NCBI RefSeq assembly: GCF_009846745.1
Contig: NZ_AQPF01000004.1
Span: 169,941 to 233,940 of the forward strand
Reading direction: 5' to 3'
DNA from: Alloalcanivorax xiamenensis
Lineage (GTDB): Bacteria > Pseudomonadota > Gammaproteobacteria > Pseudomonadales > Alcanivoracaceae
DNA: 64,000 bases
Under the pieces are notes generated by a model. That model was given only the letters and a program-made list of their open reading frames with translations. It did no database searches and was not told where the DNA came from. Positions within the stretch are counted from its first letter, which is position 1. Each line of letters starts with the position of its first letter. Shown piece by piece: positions 34,939 through 43,258 of the stretch. A program made the position numbers and the translations under genes.

Positions 34939-35004
34939 AGCTGCTTGTGCATCATTAAATGCGATCGGAAAGGGCCCGGTGGGGCCCGTTGAGAGACAAG
35001 ACGC

Positions 35005-35985
35005 ATGAATCTCAAGCAGCTTCGCGCGCTGGTCGCGGTGTTCGAGGAAGGCAGCTTCTCCGCCGCCGCCAGCCGTCTGAATATCGTGCAACCGGCACTC
35101 AGCCAGCAAATCATCGGTCTTGAGAGGGAACTCAACGTTCAGTTATTCGAGCGCACCAATCGTGGTGTCACGCCCACGCCTTACGGTCAGCGGCTGGTTA
35201 ACCATGCCCGTCTGATCCTGCGGCAACTGGAGATCGCCCGGAACGACCTGAGAACCTCCATGGAGTCTGAACCGGCCGGGGAGGTGATCATCGCCCTGCC
35301 GGTGACGGTGACGCCCTTTCTGGCGCCGCGCCTGCTGGCCTGGCTGGAGGAACACTATCCGCTTATCCGGCTGCACATCGTCGAGGGGCTCAGTTCGGAA
35401 AGCGGTCATGTGGTGGAAACCGGCAAGGTGGAACTGGGGGTCAACCCCAACGCCGCGGAACTGGACGACGTGGAATCGATCCCGGTGCTGCGTGAGTACT
35501 TTTATCTGATCGGCGCGCCGGAACTGGTGGGGCCGGAAACCGGCGATATCGATCTGGCGGACGCGGTGGGCCGTCCGCTGATCCTCGGCGACCGCACCCA
35601 CAATATGCGCCGTGTGATCGATGAGCACGTGGTGGCCGCTGGCGCCCAGTTGAACCTGCGCTTCGAGCAGAACGGCCCGAAAACGTTGACCTCGGTGGTG
35701 GACCAGGGCATGGCCTGCATCATCGCCAACCTGCCCATGCCGCTGCCGGACAATCGTACCCATCCGCGTCGGGCGCGGCGCATCGTCAATCCTCTGGTGC
35801 AGCGCTTGATGACCGTGGCCTGGCCGCGCAAGCGTCCCCTGTCGCGCCCGGCCGAGCGGGTGCGCGACGGGCTGATCGCCTTGATGGTGGAGGCGGCCCG
35901 GGCGGGCGACTGGCAGGCGGAGGTGGTGCTGCCCGAGGAGCAGATGCCGGCATTAAAAAATATGATGTCAGATATCGTGAAATAA
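35005..35985 (+). CDS. LysR family transcriptional regulator
   Basis: This 326-residue regulator has the winged-helix domain at 1-62 (MNLKQLRALVAVFEEGSFSAAASRLNIVQPALSQQIIGLE) and a periplasmic-binding-protein-like effector domain from about 90. Its first domain resembles NAC/Cbl/CynR-type LTTRs, but context points to control of the TctCBA and acyl-CoA genes downstream. A 30-bp motif that recurs at 39132-39161 overlaps its last codons. The effector is unknown, perhaps the transported acid or its CoA ester. Confidence 0.9.
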   Translation: MNLKQLRALVAVFEEGSFSAAASRLNIVQPALSQQIIGLERELNVQLFERTNRGVTPTPYGQRLVNHARLILRQLEIARNDLRTSMESEPAGEVIIALPVTVTPFLAPRLLAWLEEHYPLIRLHIVEGLSSESGHVVETGKVELGVNPNAAELDDVESIPVLREYFYLIGAPELVGPETGDIDLADAVGRPLILGDRTHNMRRVIDEHVVAAGAQLNLRFEQNGPKTLTSVVDQGMACIIANLPMPLPDNRTHPRRARRIVNPLVQRLMTVAWPRKRPLSRPAERVRDGLIALMVEAARAGDWQAEVVLPEEQMPALKNMMSDIVK

Positions 35986-35992
35986 TATTTTT
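35963..35992. promoter_or_regulatory. Shared ~30-bp motif, copy 1 (upstream of tctC)
   Basis: This segment starts TGATG, has ATC in the middle and ends AAATAATATTTTT. It matches 39132-39161 at about 23 of 30 positions, including an unbroken 12-nt AT-only tail. It spans the lysR stop codon and lies about 95 bp upstream of the tctC start. A common operator for the LysR protein is a reasonable inference. Confidence 0.55.
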
Positions 35993-36088
35993 TTCTCCTG
36001 AGAGGCCCTCGTACTCTGCTTGGAACGTTTTGGGCCCTTGGCCCTCCGTGCAAAAAGAAAACTGGGCGAGCTGCCCGTGGAGAGCAGA

Positions 36089-37039
36089 ATGAGACTAATA
36101 AGACACTGCGCAGCCGCCGTTCTGGCGGTGTGCACCCTGACCGCGATGACCATGTCCCCGTCGGCGACGGCGGACGACTGGCCATCCAAACCGATCACGC
36201 TGCTGGTGGGCTTTTCCGCCGGTGGCGGCGCCGACACCCTGGCGCGATTGATGGCCCGGGCGCTGGAACAAGACCTGGGTCAGCCGGTGGTGGTGGAGAA
36301 CAAGGCCGGCGGCGGCGGCGTGGTGATGGCCACCCTGTTGCAGCGGGCCCCGGCGGACGGTTACACCATCGGTTTCACCTCGGATTCCACCTTCGATGCG
36401 CTGCCGTTCATCGTGCGCACCGCCTACCAGCCCGACGACTTCGATTATCTGGCCACCGTCACCGAGCTGCAGAACGCTCTGGTGGCCGGCGCCAGCGCGC
36501 CGTTTTCCACCTGGGAAGAGATGCTCGCCTATGCCCGCGAACAGGGCGGCCTCACCTTTGGTTCGCTGTCGCCGATTACCACCAAGTTCGCGGAACGTCT
36601 GGCCAAGCAGGAAGACATCCGCGTTCGTATCGTGCCGATCAAGGGCGGGCGTCAGATCATCACCGATGTGATGGGGCGCCACCTGGACGTGGGCTGGAGT
36701 GCCGGCGTGCACCAGGCCTATCTGAACGACCAGGGCGTCAAGGTGATCGTGGCCATGAACAGCGAACGCCTGCGCACCTCCCCGGATGTGCCCACCATTC
36801 GTGAGCAAGGCTATGACCGCAGCTACACCAGCTATTTCATGCTGGCGGCGCCCAAGGGCATCCCCGGGCCGGTCCGCGAGAAGCTGCTGGCGGCGATTCG
36901 CAAGGCGGCCACCTCCAAGGACGTGGCGAACCTGGCCGAGGAAAAGATGAAGTTCCCCAATGTGGTGCTGCCGGCGGAAAAACTGACCCGCTTTATCCAG
37001 CTCCGCAGCGCCGATAACGAGCGCGAATTCTCCGAATAA
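36089..37039 (+). CDS. tctC: Tripartite tricarboxylate transporter solute-binding protein (TctC/BugT)
   Basis: This 316-residue periplasmic receptor has a Sec signal peptide (about 1-28) and the Bug-family features DDWPSKPITLLVGFSAGGGADTLARLMA, VVVENKAGGGGVVM, and APKGIPGPVREKLLAAI. These receptors bind small carboxylates, aromatics or amino acids. ATG at 36089 has GGAG upstream; a start 23 codons earlier would lose the signal peptide. It is first of tctC-tctB-tctA. Confidence 0.93.
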   Translation: MRLIRHCAAAVLAVCTLTAMTMSPSATADDWPSKPITLLVGFSAGGGADTLARLMARALEQDLGQPVVVENKAGGGGVVMATLLQRAPADGYTIGFTSDSTFDALPFIVRTAYQPDDFDYLATVTELQNALVAGASAPFSTWEEMLAYAREQGGLTFGSLSPITTKFAERLAKQEDIRVRIVPIKGGRQIITDVMGRHLDVGWSAGVHQAYLNDQGVKVIVAMNSERLRTSPDVPTIREQGYDRSYTSYFMLAAPKGIPGPVREKLLAAIRKAATSKDVANLAEEKMKFPNVVLPAEKLTRFIQLRSADNEREFSE

Positions 37040-37068
37040 TCACCGCGTTTTCGCGAGGCAAAGCTGTC

Positions 37069-37518
37069 ATGAACGCTCGGATCGTGGATCTGTCGGCGGG
37101 GGTGCTTGTCACCCTGGCCGGCCTCTTCACCCTGTTCTATCTGATTCCACAACACATCAGCCCGAGTCTGGGCTTTGGTTTGTCGCCACGGGCCTTCCCG
37201 TACCTGTGCGCCACCGCGGTGACGGTGCTGGGCGTGGCGCTGGTGATCTTCAGCGCCCGCGATCGGGCGCTGGCGGAGCGGCCCGCTCCGGTCAGCCGCG
37301 CGGCGCTGAAGCGGCTGGTGGTGGTGCTGGCGGTGCTGACGCTGGTGCTGGCGCTGATGCAATGGGTCGGCTTTCTGGCGGCGGCGGTGGTGGCGGTGGC
37401 GTTGTTGATGCTGCTGATGGGCGAACGCCGCTGGCTGCCCATCGTACTGACGTCCGTGGGCTGGAGCCTGTTTCTCTGGGTTCTGTTCGATCGCGTGCTG
37501 GGCACGCCCCTGCCTTAG
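37069..37518 (+). CDS. tctB: Tripartite tricarboxylate transporter small membrane subunit (TctB)
   Basis: This 149-residue protein has four predicted helices, the usual TctB layout, with GFGLSPRAFPYLCATAVTVLGV at the first periplasmic loop and a terminal WSLFLWVLFDRVLGTPLP. TctB subunits are poorly conserved, so the position between tctC and tctA is the main argument. Confidence 0.9.
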   Translation: MNARIVDLSAGVLVTLAGLFTLFYLIPQHISPSLGFGLSPRAFPYLCATAVTVLGVALVIFSARDRALAERPAPVSRAALKRLVVVLAVLTLVLALMQWVGFLAAAVVAVALLMLLMGERRWLPIVLTSVGWSLFLWVLFDRVLGTPLP

Positions 37519-37527
37519 GAGACTCCC

Positions 37528-39030
37528 ATGGAAACGATACTCGCCGGTTTCTCCGACGCTTTCACCCTGAGCAATGTGCTGTTCGTCCTGCTGGGTATAT
37601 TGGTCGGTCAGCTGTTCGCCGCCGCGCCTGGCGTCGGTTCGCTGATCGCCATCACCATCGCCGTGCCCTACACCTTTTATATGAGTCCGGTGGCGGCGCT
37701 GGGTTTTCTGATCGGTATCAACAAGGGCGGCACCATCGGCGGCGCGGTGTCCGCGATTCTGATGAATACTCCGGGGTCGCCGGAGGCCACCGCCAGTACC
37801 TTCGACGGTTATCCCATGACCCGGCAGGGCAAGGCGCGCAAAGCGCTGAGGGCGGCGCACTTTTCCTCGGTGACCGGCGACACCCTCAGTGATCTGGTGC
37901 TGATCTTCGTGGCCGCGCCGCTGTCCATCGTGGCCATGAAAATGGGGCCGCCGGAAATGGCCGCCGTGATTCTGGTGGCTCTGGTGATCATCGCCGGTCT
38001 GGTGGGCAACTCCATGATCAAGGGGTTGATCGCCGCCTTCCTCGGCCTGTTCATGAGCCTGGTGGGCATGGATCAGAGCACCGCCGCGGAGCGGCTCACC
38101 TTCGGTATTCCGGAGCTGATGGACGGCATTTCCATCACCGCCGCCGGCATCGGGGTGCTGGCGCTGGGCGAGATTCTCCGCCAGATCGTGTTCTCCGACA
38201 GCCTGCCGCGCCTGGACCAGAAAAACAGCGAATCGGTAAAGTCCGGTGAGCCCTTCACCTGGCAGGATTTCCGTACCATTCTGCCCACCATTCTCCGTTC
38301 CACCCTGATCGGCACCGTGATCGGGGCGATCCCGGGGATCGGCTCCAGCGCCGCCGGCTTCCTCGGTTACACCGCCGCCAAGCGCGCCTCGAAAAACCCG
38401 GAGCGCTTCGGCAAAGGCGAGATTCGCGGCGTGGCCGCCTCGGAAGCGGCCAACAGTTCGGTGGTGGGCGCCAACTTTATTCCGCTGCTGTCGTTGGGCA
38501 TTCCCGGCAACGTGGCGGCGGCGATCATTCTCGGCGCCTTTCTGATCCACGGTCTGACACCGGGGCCGCAGCTGTTTTCCGAGCAGCCACGGCTGGTCTA
38601 CTCGCTGTTCGCGGTGATGCTGATCGGTGATCTGCTCAACCTGATCACCGGTTTGTTCACCATGGGCCTGTTCGCCCGGGTAATCCGCATTCCGCTCACC
38701 TACATCATTCCCTGTGTGGTGGTTCTGTGTATCACCGGCGTGATCGTGGCCGACAGCCTGTTCGACGCCTGGCTGTTGCTGGGCATGGCGGTGGCCGGCT
38801 TCTTTATGCGCATGCTGAATTTCTCGTTCGTCACCTTCATTATCGGCTATGTGCTCGGCCCCATGTTCGAGGAAGCGTTCGGTCAGGCCATGATCATGGC
38901 CGACGGTGATCCGATGTACCTTTTGCAGCGTCCCATTGCCTGCGTCTTTATCGTGCTGGCGGTGGTGGTTTTGATCAGTTTGCTGAGACAGCACCGCCGC
39001 GCCGGAAAAGCCGAGGCCATCATCAAATAA
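37528..39030 (+). CDS. tctA: Tripartite tricarboxylate transporter large membrane subunit (TctA)
   Basis: This 500-residue permease with about twelve helices carries the diagnostic TctA segments GSLIAITIAVPYTFYMSPVAALGFLIGINKGGTIGGA, AILMNTPGSPEATASTFDGYPM, and the second half FIPLLSLGIPGNVAAAIILGAFLIHGLTPGPQL. It starts 9 bp after tctB and ends before a strong terminator, so tctCBA is one transcript. Confidence 0.96.
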   Translation: METILAGFSDAFTLSNVLFVLLGILVGQLFAAAPGVGSLIAITIAVPYTFYMSPVAALGFLIGINKGGTIGGAVSAILMNTPGSPEATASTFDGYPMTRQGKARKALRAAHFSSVTGDTLSDLVLIFVAAPLSIVAMKMGPPEMAAVILVALVIIAGLVGNSMIKGLIAAFLGLFMSLVGMDQSTAAERLTFGIPELMDGISITAAGIGVLALGEILRQIVFSDSLPRLDQKNSESVKSGEPFTWQDFRTILPTILRSTLIGTVIGAIPGIGSSAAGFLGYTAAKRASKNPERFGKGEIRGVAASEAANSSVVGANFIPLLSLGIPGNVAAAIILGAFLIHGLTPGPQLFSEQPRLVYSLFAVMLIGDLLNLITGLFTMGLFARVIRIPLTYIIPCVVVLCITGVIVADSLFDAWLLLGMAVAGFFMRMLNFSFVTFIIGYVLGPMFEEAFGQAMIMADGDPMYLLQRPIACVFIVLAVVVLISLLRQHRRAGKAEAIIK

Positions 39031-39053
39031 GCGCTGATTTCCGTCTCCCTATG

Positions 39054-39089
39054 GGCTGGCCGGTCTCGCATGGGCCGGCCTTTTTTTTT
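39054..39089 (+). terminator. Rho-independent terminator after tctA
   Basis: GGCTGGCC and GGCCGGCC form an 8-bp stem (one G-T pair) directly followed by nine T. This is the clearest intrinsic terminator in the window and ends the tctCBA transcript before the ligase unit. Confidence 0.9.
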
Positions 39090-39131
39090 GAAAAAAGAAA
39101 ACAAAAAGCGCGCTTTTGTTAAAAAGAAATG

Positions 39132-39161
39132 TGATGGCAAGAATCATAAAATAATATTTTT
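39132..39161. promoter_or_regulatory. Shared ~30-bp motif, copy 2 (upstream of the acyl-CoA ligase)
   Basis: This is the counterpart of 35963-35992. It lies in a strongly AT-rich gap (39090-39200) between the tctA terminator and the ligase gene, about 86 bp upstream of the ligase start. The position fits a promoter-proximal operator for the second transcript. Confidence 0.55.
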
Positions 39162-39247
39162 CAATGCATTCGCCCTTGGCCATGATTTTTGAATGATTCG
39201 CCGCCGTTTGTCGCGGCCATTCGAATAACAGGAACAGGGAGAAGGCA

Positions 39248-40798
39248 GTGAACCTTGGTCATCTGGTGACCCGCAGCGCACGCTATTGGCCGGACCGTCC
39301 GGCGGTGGCGGACCGTCATCGCCGGATCAGCTACCGGCAGCTTGAAGAACGCTCCAACCGGCTCGCCAATGCATTGCTCGGGCTGGGCCTGGAGGCCGGT
39401 GACCGGGTCGCCCTCTACAGCCTCAACCGCGTCGAGCTGGTGGAAGCGGAAGTGGCGCTGTACAAGGCGGGGCTGGTAAAGGCCCCTCTTAATGCGCGTC
39501 TGTCCACCGAGGAAGCCCTGCACGTACTGGAAGACGCCCAGGCGCGGGTGCTGATGGTCGGGCCGGAACACGCCCCGGGGATTCTTGAACGTCGCGACGA
39601 CCTGCCGGTGGTGGAGCAGGTGGTGGTGATCGGCGCCGATGGCGCGGAGAGCTTCGAGGCGCTGCTGGCCAAGGGCGACGCCGCGCTGCCGTCGGTGCGG
39701 GTGGACCCGGATGCGCCGGCGGTGCTGCATTACACCTCCGGTTCATCCGGTCGCCTGAAGGCGGCGGTGCAGACGTTCAATAACCGGCTGGCGTTGGTGC
39801 GCAAATCGCTGATGCTGCCGGAAGGCCGCTTCGCCCAGGACGAGGTGCTTGGCCATGTTGGCCCGGTGACCCACGCCAGCGGCATGCAGATCATGCCGAC
39901 ACTGACCACCGGTGGCTGCAACTACCTGATCGACCGTTTCGACATCGCCGAGTTGTTCGCCACCATTCAGCGCGAGCGCATCACGCGCTTCTTCGCCGTG
40001 CCCACCATGCTGTACCGGCTGATCGACAGCGGTCTGGCCGCCGATTACGACCTTTCCAGCCTGCGCCGCATCACCTATGGCGCGGCGCCCATGGCGCCGT
40101 CACGGCTGCGCGAAGCCATGGACGTGTTCGGCCCGATCTTCACCCAGGGCTACGGCGCCGGCGAGACCACCTCGACCATTTCCATCCTCACCCTGGAAGA
40201 CCACCTGCGCGGCCTGAAGGACAAGCCGGAGCTGCTCGGTTCCTGTGGCCGCCCCTATGGCGAGTCCGAGGTGATCATCGCCGACGACGACGGCAACCCG
40301 CTGCCGGACGGCGAGGCCGGTGAAATCCTGGTGCGCGGGCCGGACGTGATGCAGGGCTACTGGAACGCCCCGGACCTCACCGAGGAAGTGGTCAAGGACG
40401 GCTGGTACCACACCGGCGACGTGGCGCGCCGGGACGAGGAAGGCTTTCTGTACATCATCGATCGCAAGAAGGACATGATCATTTCCGGTGGCTTCAACAT
40501 CTACCCGGCGGAAATCGAAACGGTGCTGTTCCGCCATCCAGCGGTGGCGGAGTGCTGCGTGGTCGGCGCGCCGGACCCGGAGTGGGGGGAGCAGGTGATT
40601 GCCTTCGTGGTGTGCCGGCCCGGCGAGACGGCGGACGAAAGCACGCTGGTCGACTACTGCGCCGAGCACCTGGCCAGTTTCAAGAAGCCTCGGCATGTGC
40701 GTTTTGTCGATGAACTTCCCAAGAACCCCAACGGCAAGGTGGCCCGTCGCCTGGTGCGCGACACCTTCTGGAAGGATCACGACCGCCAGGTCGGCTGA
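39248..40798 (+). CDS. AMP-dependent acyl-CoA ligase (ANL superfamily)
   Basis: This 516-residue ligase should activate the imported acid to its CoA thioester. Motifs: VLHYTSGSSGRLKAAVQT (P-loop, with SSGRLKA instead of the common TTGxPKG), GYGAGETT, GWYHTGDVARRDEEGFLYIIDRKKDMIISGGFNIYPAEIE, and the catalytic Lys in PKNPNGKVARR. Start is GTG with GGGAGAAGG upstream. Substrate unknown; branched or aromatic acids are possible given the CoA dehydrogenase and CoA-transferase that follow. Confidence 0.92.
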   Translation: MNLGHLVTRSARYWPDRPAVADRHRRISYRQLEERSNRLANALLGLGLEAGDRVALYSLNRVELVEAEVALYKAGLVKAPLNARLSTEEALHVLEDAQARVLMVGPEHAPGILERRDDLPVVEQVVVIGADGAESFEALLAKGDAALPSVRVDPDAPAVLHYTSGSSGRLKAAVQTFNNRLALVRKSLMLPEGRFAQDEVLGHVGPVTHASGMQIMPTLTTGGCNYLIDRFDIAELFATIQRERITRFFAVPTMLYRLIDSGLAADYDLSSLRRITYGAAPMAPSRLREAMDVFGPIFTQGYGAGETTSTISILTLEDHLRGLKDKPELLGSCGRPYGESEVIIADDDGNPLPDGEAGEILVRGPDVMQGYWNAPDLTEEVVKDGWYHTGDVARRDEEGFLYIIDRKKDMIISGGFNIYPAEIETVLFRHPAVAECCVVGAPDPEWGEQVIAFVVCRPGETADESTLVDYCAEHLASFKKPRHVRFVDELPKNPNGKVARRLVRDTFWKDHDRQVG

Positions 40799-40827
40799 TC
40801 GTCGTCCGGTCGAACAGGAGCATCATC

Positions 40828-42021
40828 ATGTACGAACGCTTCACCGCCAGTGAAAACGGCGAACGGGTGCGCGCCGAGGCCCGTGACTTCATCGACAACT
40901 ACCTCAAGCCGCTGGAAGCGGAACACGGCATCGGCTTTGAAAGCGAGCCGTCCATGGATCTGCTGCGCGGCATCTGGAAGGCGTCCCGGGACGCCGGCCT
41001 GTACGGCGCTCAGCTGCCCGAGGCCCAGGGTGGCCGGGGCCTGAGTGTTTACGACCAGTGCCTGCTCAAGGAAGACGTGGCCGCCTCCGGCGCCAAGCTG
41101 TCGGCGCACGTGCTGGGTGAGCTGGGCGGTCCGGGCCGGGTCGGGCATCTGTTCCATATCGCCACGCCCGGGCAGATGGAAAGCCATCTGCTGCCGGTGA
41201 TCCGCGCCGAGCGTACCGTGTGTTTCGCGCTCACCGAACCGGAAGCCGGCTCCGACGCCAGCAACCTGAGCACCCGGGCGGTCCGTGACGGTGACCACTA
41301 TGTGCTCAACGGCCTCAAGCGGTACATCTCCGGGGCGCCCTACGCGGACTTCGCCATCCTCATGGCGGTCACCGACGAGAACGCCGGGGCCCGGGGCGTG
41401 ACCGCTTTCCTGGTCGATTTCGACCGCCCCGGGGTGACCGTCAGTTCGGACTACACCCCGATTTCCGGCAAGAACCAGCACGCCGATATCCGCCTGGAGG
41501 ATGTGCGCATTCCCGCCACCCAGGTGCTCGGTGAGGAAGGGCAAGGGTTCCGGCTCGGCATGTCGCGGATCACCGTGAACCGGCTGCTGCATTGCCCGAC
41601 CATGACCGGCCTGGCGATCCAGTCGCTGGACGCTTCCGCCCGCTACGCCACCCGGCGCCGCCAGTTCGGCCAGCCGATCGCCGGCTTTCAGGCGATCCAG
41701 CACACCCTGGCGGACATGGCCACCGACCTGCACGCCGCCCGTTGCCTGATGCTGGATGTGGCGCGCCGCATCGACCGGGGCGAGGACACCCGCGAAGCCT
41801 CGGCGATGAGCAAGCTGTTCTGTTCGGAGAAAGCCTTCGCCATCGCCGACCGCGCCATCCAGGTGCACGGCGGCGTGGGGCTGATGCAAGGCAGCACCGT
41901 GGAGTGGGTGTTCCGGATGCTGCGCATGTACCGCATCGTCACCGGCACCAGCGAGATCCAGCGCAACACCATCGCCAAGGGCTATCTGAAGCGCTACGCC
42001 GACCAGGCCCGGTCGTCATGA
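40828..42021 (+). CDS. Acyl-CoA dehydrogenase family protein
   Basis: This 397-residue flavoenzyme has RTVCFALTEPEAGSDASNLSTRAVRDGDHYVLNGLKRYISGAPYADF (FAD/substrate region), RRRQFGQPIAGFQAIQ, and a C-terminal IQVHGGVGLMQGSTVEWVFRMLRMYRIVTGTSEIQRNTIAKG. The usual catalytic Glu of the YEGTSEIQ motif is Thr here (IVTGTSEIQ), so the base must lie elsewhere, as in some CaiA-, isovaleryl- or ACAD10/11-type members. Its stop overlaps the next start (ATGA). Confidence 0.9.
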   Translation: MYERFTASENGERVRAEARDFIDNYLKPLEAEHGIGFESEPSMDLLRGIWKASRDAGLYGAQLPEAQGGRGLSVYDQCLLKEDVAASGAKLSAHVLGELGGPGRVGHLFHIATPGQMESHLLPVIRAERTVCFALTEPEAGSDASNLSTRAVRDGDHYVLNGLKRYISGAPYADFAILMAVTDENAGARGVTAFLVDFDRPGVTVSSDYTPISGKNQHADIRLEDVRIPATQVLGEEGQGFRLGMSRITVNRLLHCPTMTGLAIQSLDASARYATRRRQFGQPIAGFQAIQHTLADMATDLHAARCLMLDVARRIDRGEDTREASAMSKLFCSEKAFAIADRAIQVHGGVGLMQGSTVEWVFRMLRMYRIVTGTSEIQRNTIAKGYLKRYADQARSS

Positions 42022-43133
42022 ACCGGCCGCTGGCGGGCACCACGGTGGTGGAGTTGGCCGGGCTGCTGCCCGGCCCCCACGCCGGCCTGCTGCTGGCGCA
42101 GCTGGGTGCCGAGGTGATCAAGGTGGAGCGCGCCGACGGCGGCGACGGCACCCGGGCCCTGGGCGAGCGGGTGTTCGCCACCTACAACCGGGGCAAGCGC
42201 TCCATCGCCGTGGACCTGAAAAGCGAGCAGGGCGTGGACACCGTGCGGGCTCTGTTGCGGCGGGCCGATGTGGTGCTGGAAGGGTTCCGCCCCGGCGTCG
42301 CCGAGCGCCTGGGCATCGGCTGGCCCCAGGCGCGGGCGATCAACGCCAAGCTGGTGTACTGCTCGATCAGCAGCTTCGGCCAGGACGGTCCCTATCGGGA
42401 CCGCACCGCCCACGATCTCAACTGCCTGTCCTTGGCGGGCTACTTCGCGACGCCCTCCCAGGTGGAGGATCGCATCGCCCGGCCCAAGATACGGCTGGCC
42501 GATTACGCCGCCGCCATGCACGCCGCCCTGGGCGTGGTGCAAGCGCTGATGACGGTGCGGCTGGGCGGCGACGGCTGTCACCTGGACGTGGCGATCCAGG
42601 AATCGATCAGCGCCTGGTGCCTGCCCCATGCCCTGGCGGTGCGCGATGGCGAGGCCGGGGATATGGAACACACCCGGTCGGTGATGCCCGACAACGATCT
42701 GTTCCAGTGCGCCGACGGCCGGTGGCTGAGCCTGGGCATCTTCGAAAACCGCTATTGGGGGCAATTGGCGGACCTGTTCGGTGACCAGTGCGCGGCGTTG
42801 CGCGAGCCCGCTCTGCGCCGGCGGGCGGAACGCCAGGCCCGCAAGCGTGAGGTGCACGGTGTGCTGAAAACGCTGTTCGCCGGTGAGCCCCGGGCGCATT
42901 GGGCACGCGCTCTGGACGCCACCGACATCCCCTGGGCGCCGGTCTACGACCGGGACCAGGCCCTGGACGATCCGCAGCTGGTGCACCGGCGACTGACCGG
43001 GCCGCTGGCCGGAGGCGACGGATCCGATCTGCGCTTGCCCCTGCTGATCGACGGCCAGGCGCTGTGGTCGCCCCGGCCGGCGCCGGGCCTGGGCGAGCAC
43101 ACCGAGGAGATCCTCTCTGAACTGAATGCATGA
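42018..43133 (+). CDS. CaiB/BaiF family III CoA-transferase
   Basis: This 371-residue enzyme exchanges CoA between acids. Family features are VVELAGLLPGPHAGLLLAQLGAEVIKVERADGGDGTRA, FATYNRGKRSIAVDLKSEQG, VVLEGFRPGVAERLGI, and the active Asp region RPKIRLADYAAAMHAALGVVQAL. ATG at 42018 overlaps the dehydrogenase stop. Paired with a dehydrogenase and ligase the layout recalls the cai (carnitine) logic, but no carnitine-specific gene is present. Confidence 0.92.
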   Translation: MNRPLAGTTVVELAGLLPGPHAGLLLAQLGAEVIKVERADGGDGTRALGERVFATYNRGKRSIAVDLKSEQGVDTVRALLRRADVVLEGFRPGVAERLGIGWPQARAINAKLVYCSISSFGQDGPYRDRTAHDLNCLSLAGYFATPSQVEDRIARPKIRLADYAAAMHAALGVVQALMTVRLGGDGCHLDVAIQESISAWCLPHALAVRDGEAGDMEHTRSVMPDNDLFQCADGRWLSLGIFENRYWGQLADLFGDQCAALREPALRRRAERQARKREVHGVLKTLFAGEPRAHWARALDATDIPWAPVYDRDQALDDPQLVHRRLTGPLAGGDGSDLRLPLLIDGQALWSPRPAPGLGEHTEEILSELNA

Positions 43134-43258
43134 ATCCAACCCGGCGGCGCCGCCAAGCCGCCCTTTATCACCCGAACCGCTTTCCGCGTGGCGCCCCGGC
43201 GCGCCGCCCCGGGCAAGTCGTGTTCATAAAACCAAGAACGGAAAACGTGGAGTCTTGA

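Noticed and set aside
36832..38994. A 720-codon open frame on the minus strand opposite tctA/tctB
   Set aside because: It is low-complexity (His, Gln, Gly, Arg rich) and entirely antisense to well-conserved transporter genes; long antisense frames are expected in GC-rich DNA.
41592..42017. An upstream extension of the CoA-transferase reading frame
   Set aside because: The frame is open but lies inside the acyl-CoA dehydrogenase gene and has no conserved sequence; the ATG at 42018 with ATGA overlap is the right start.
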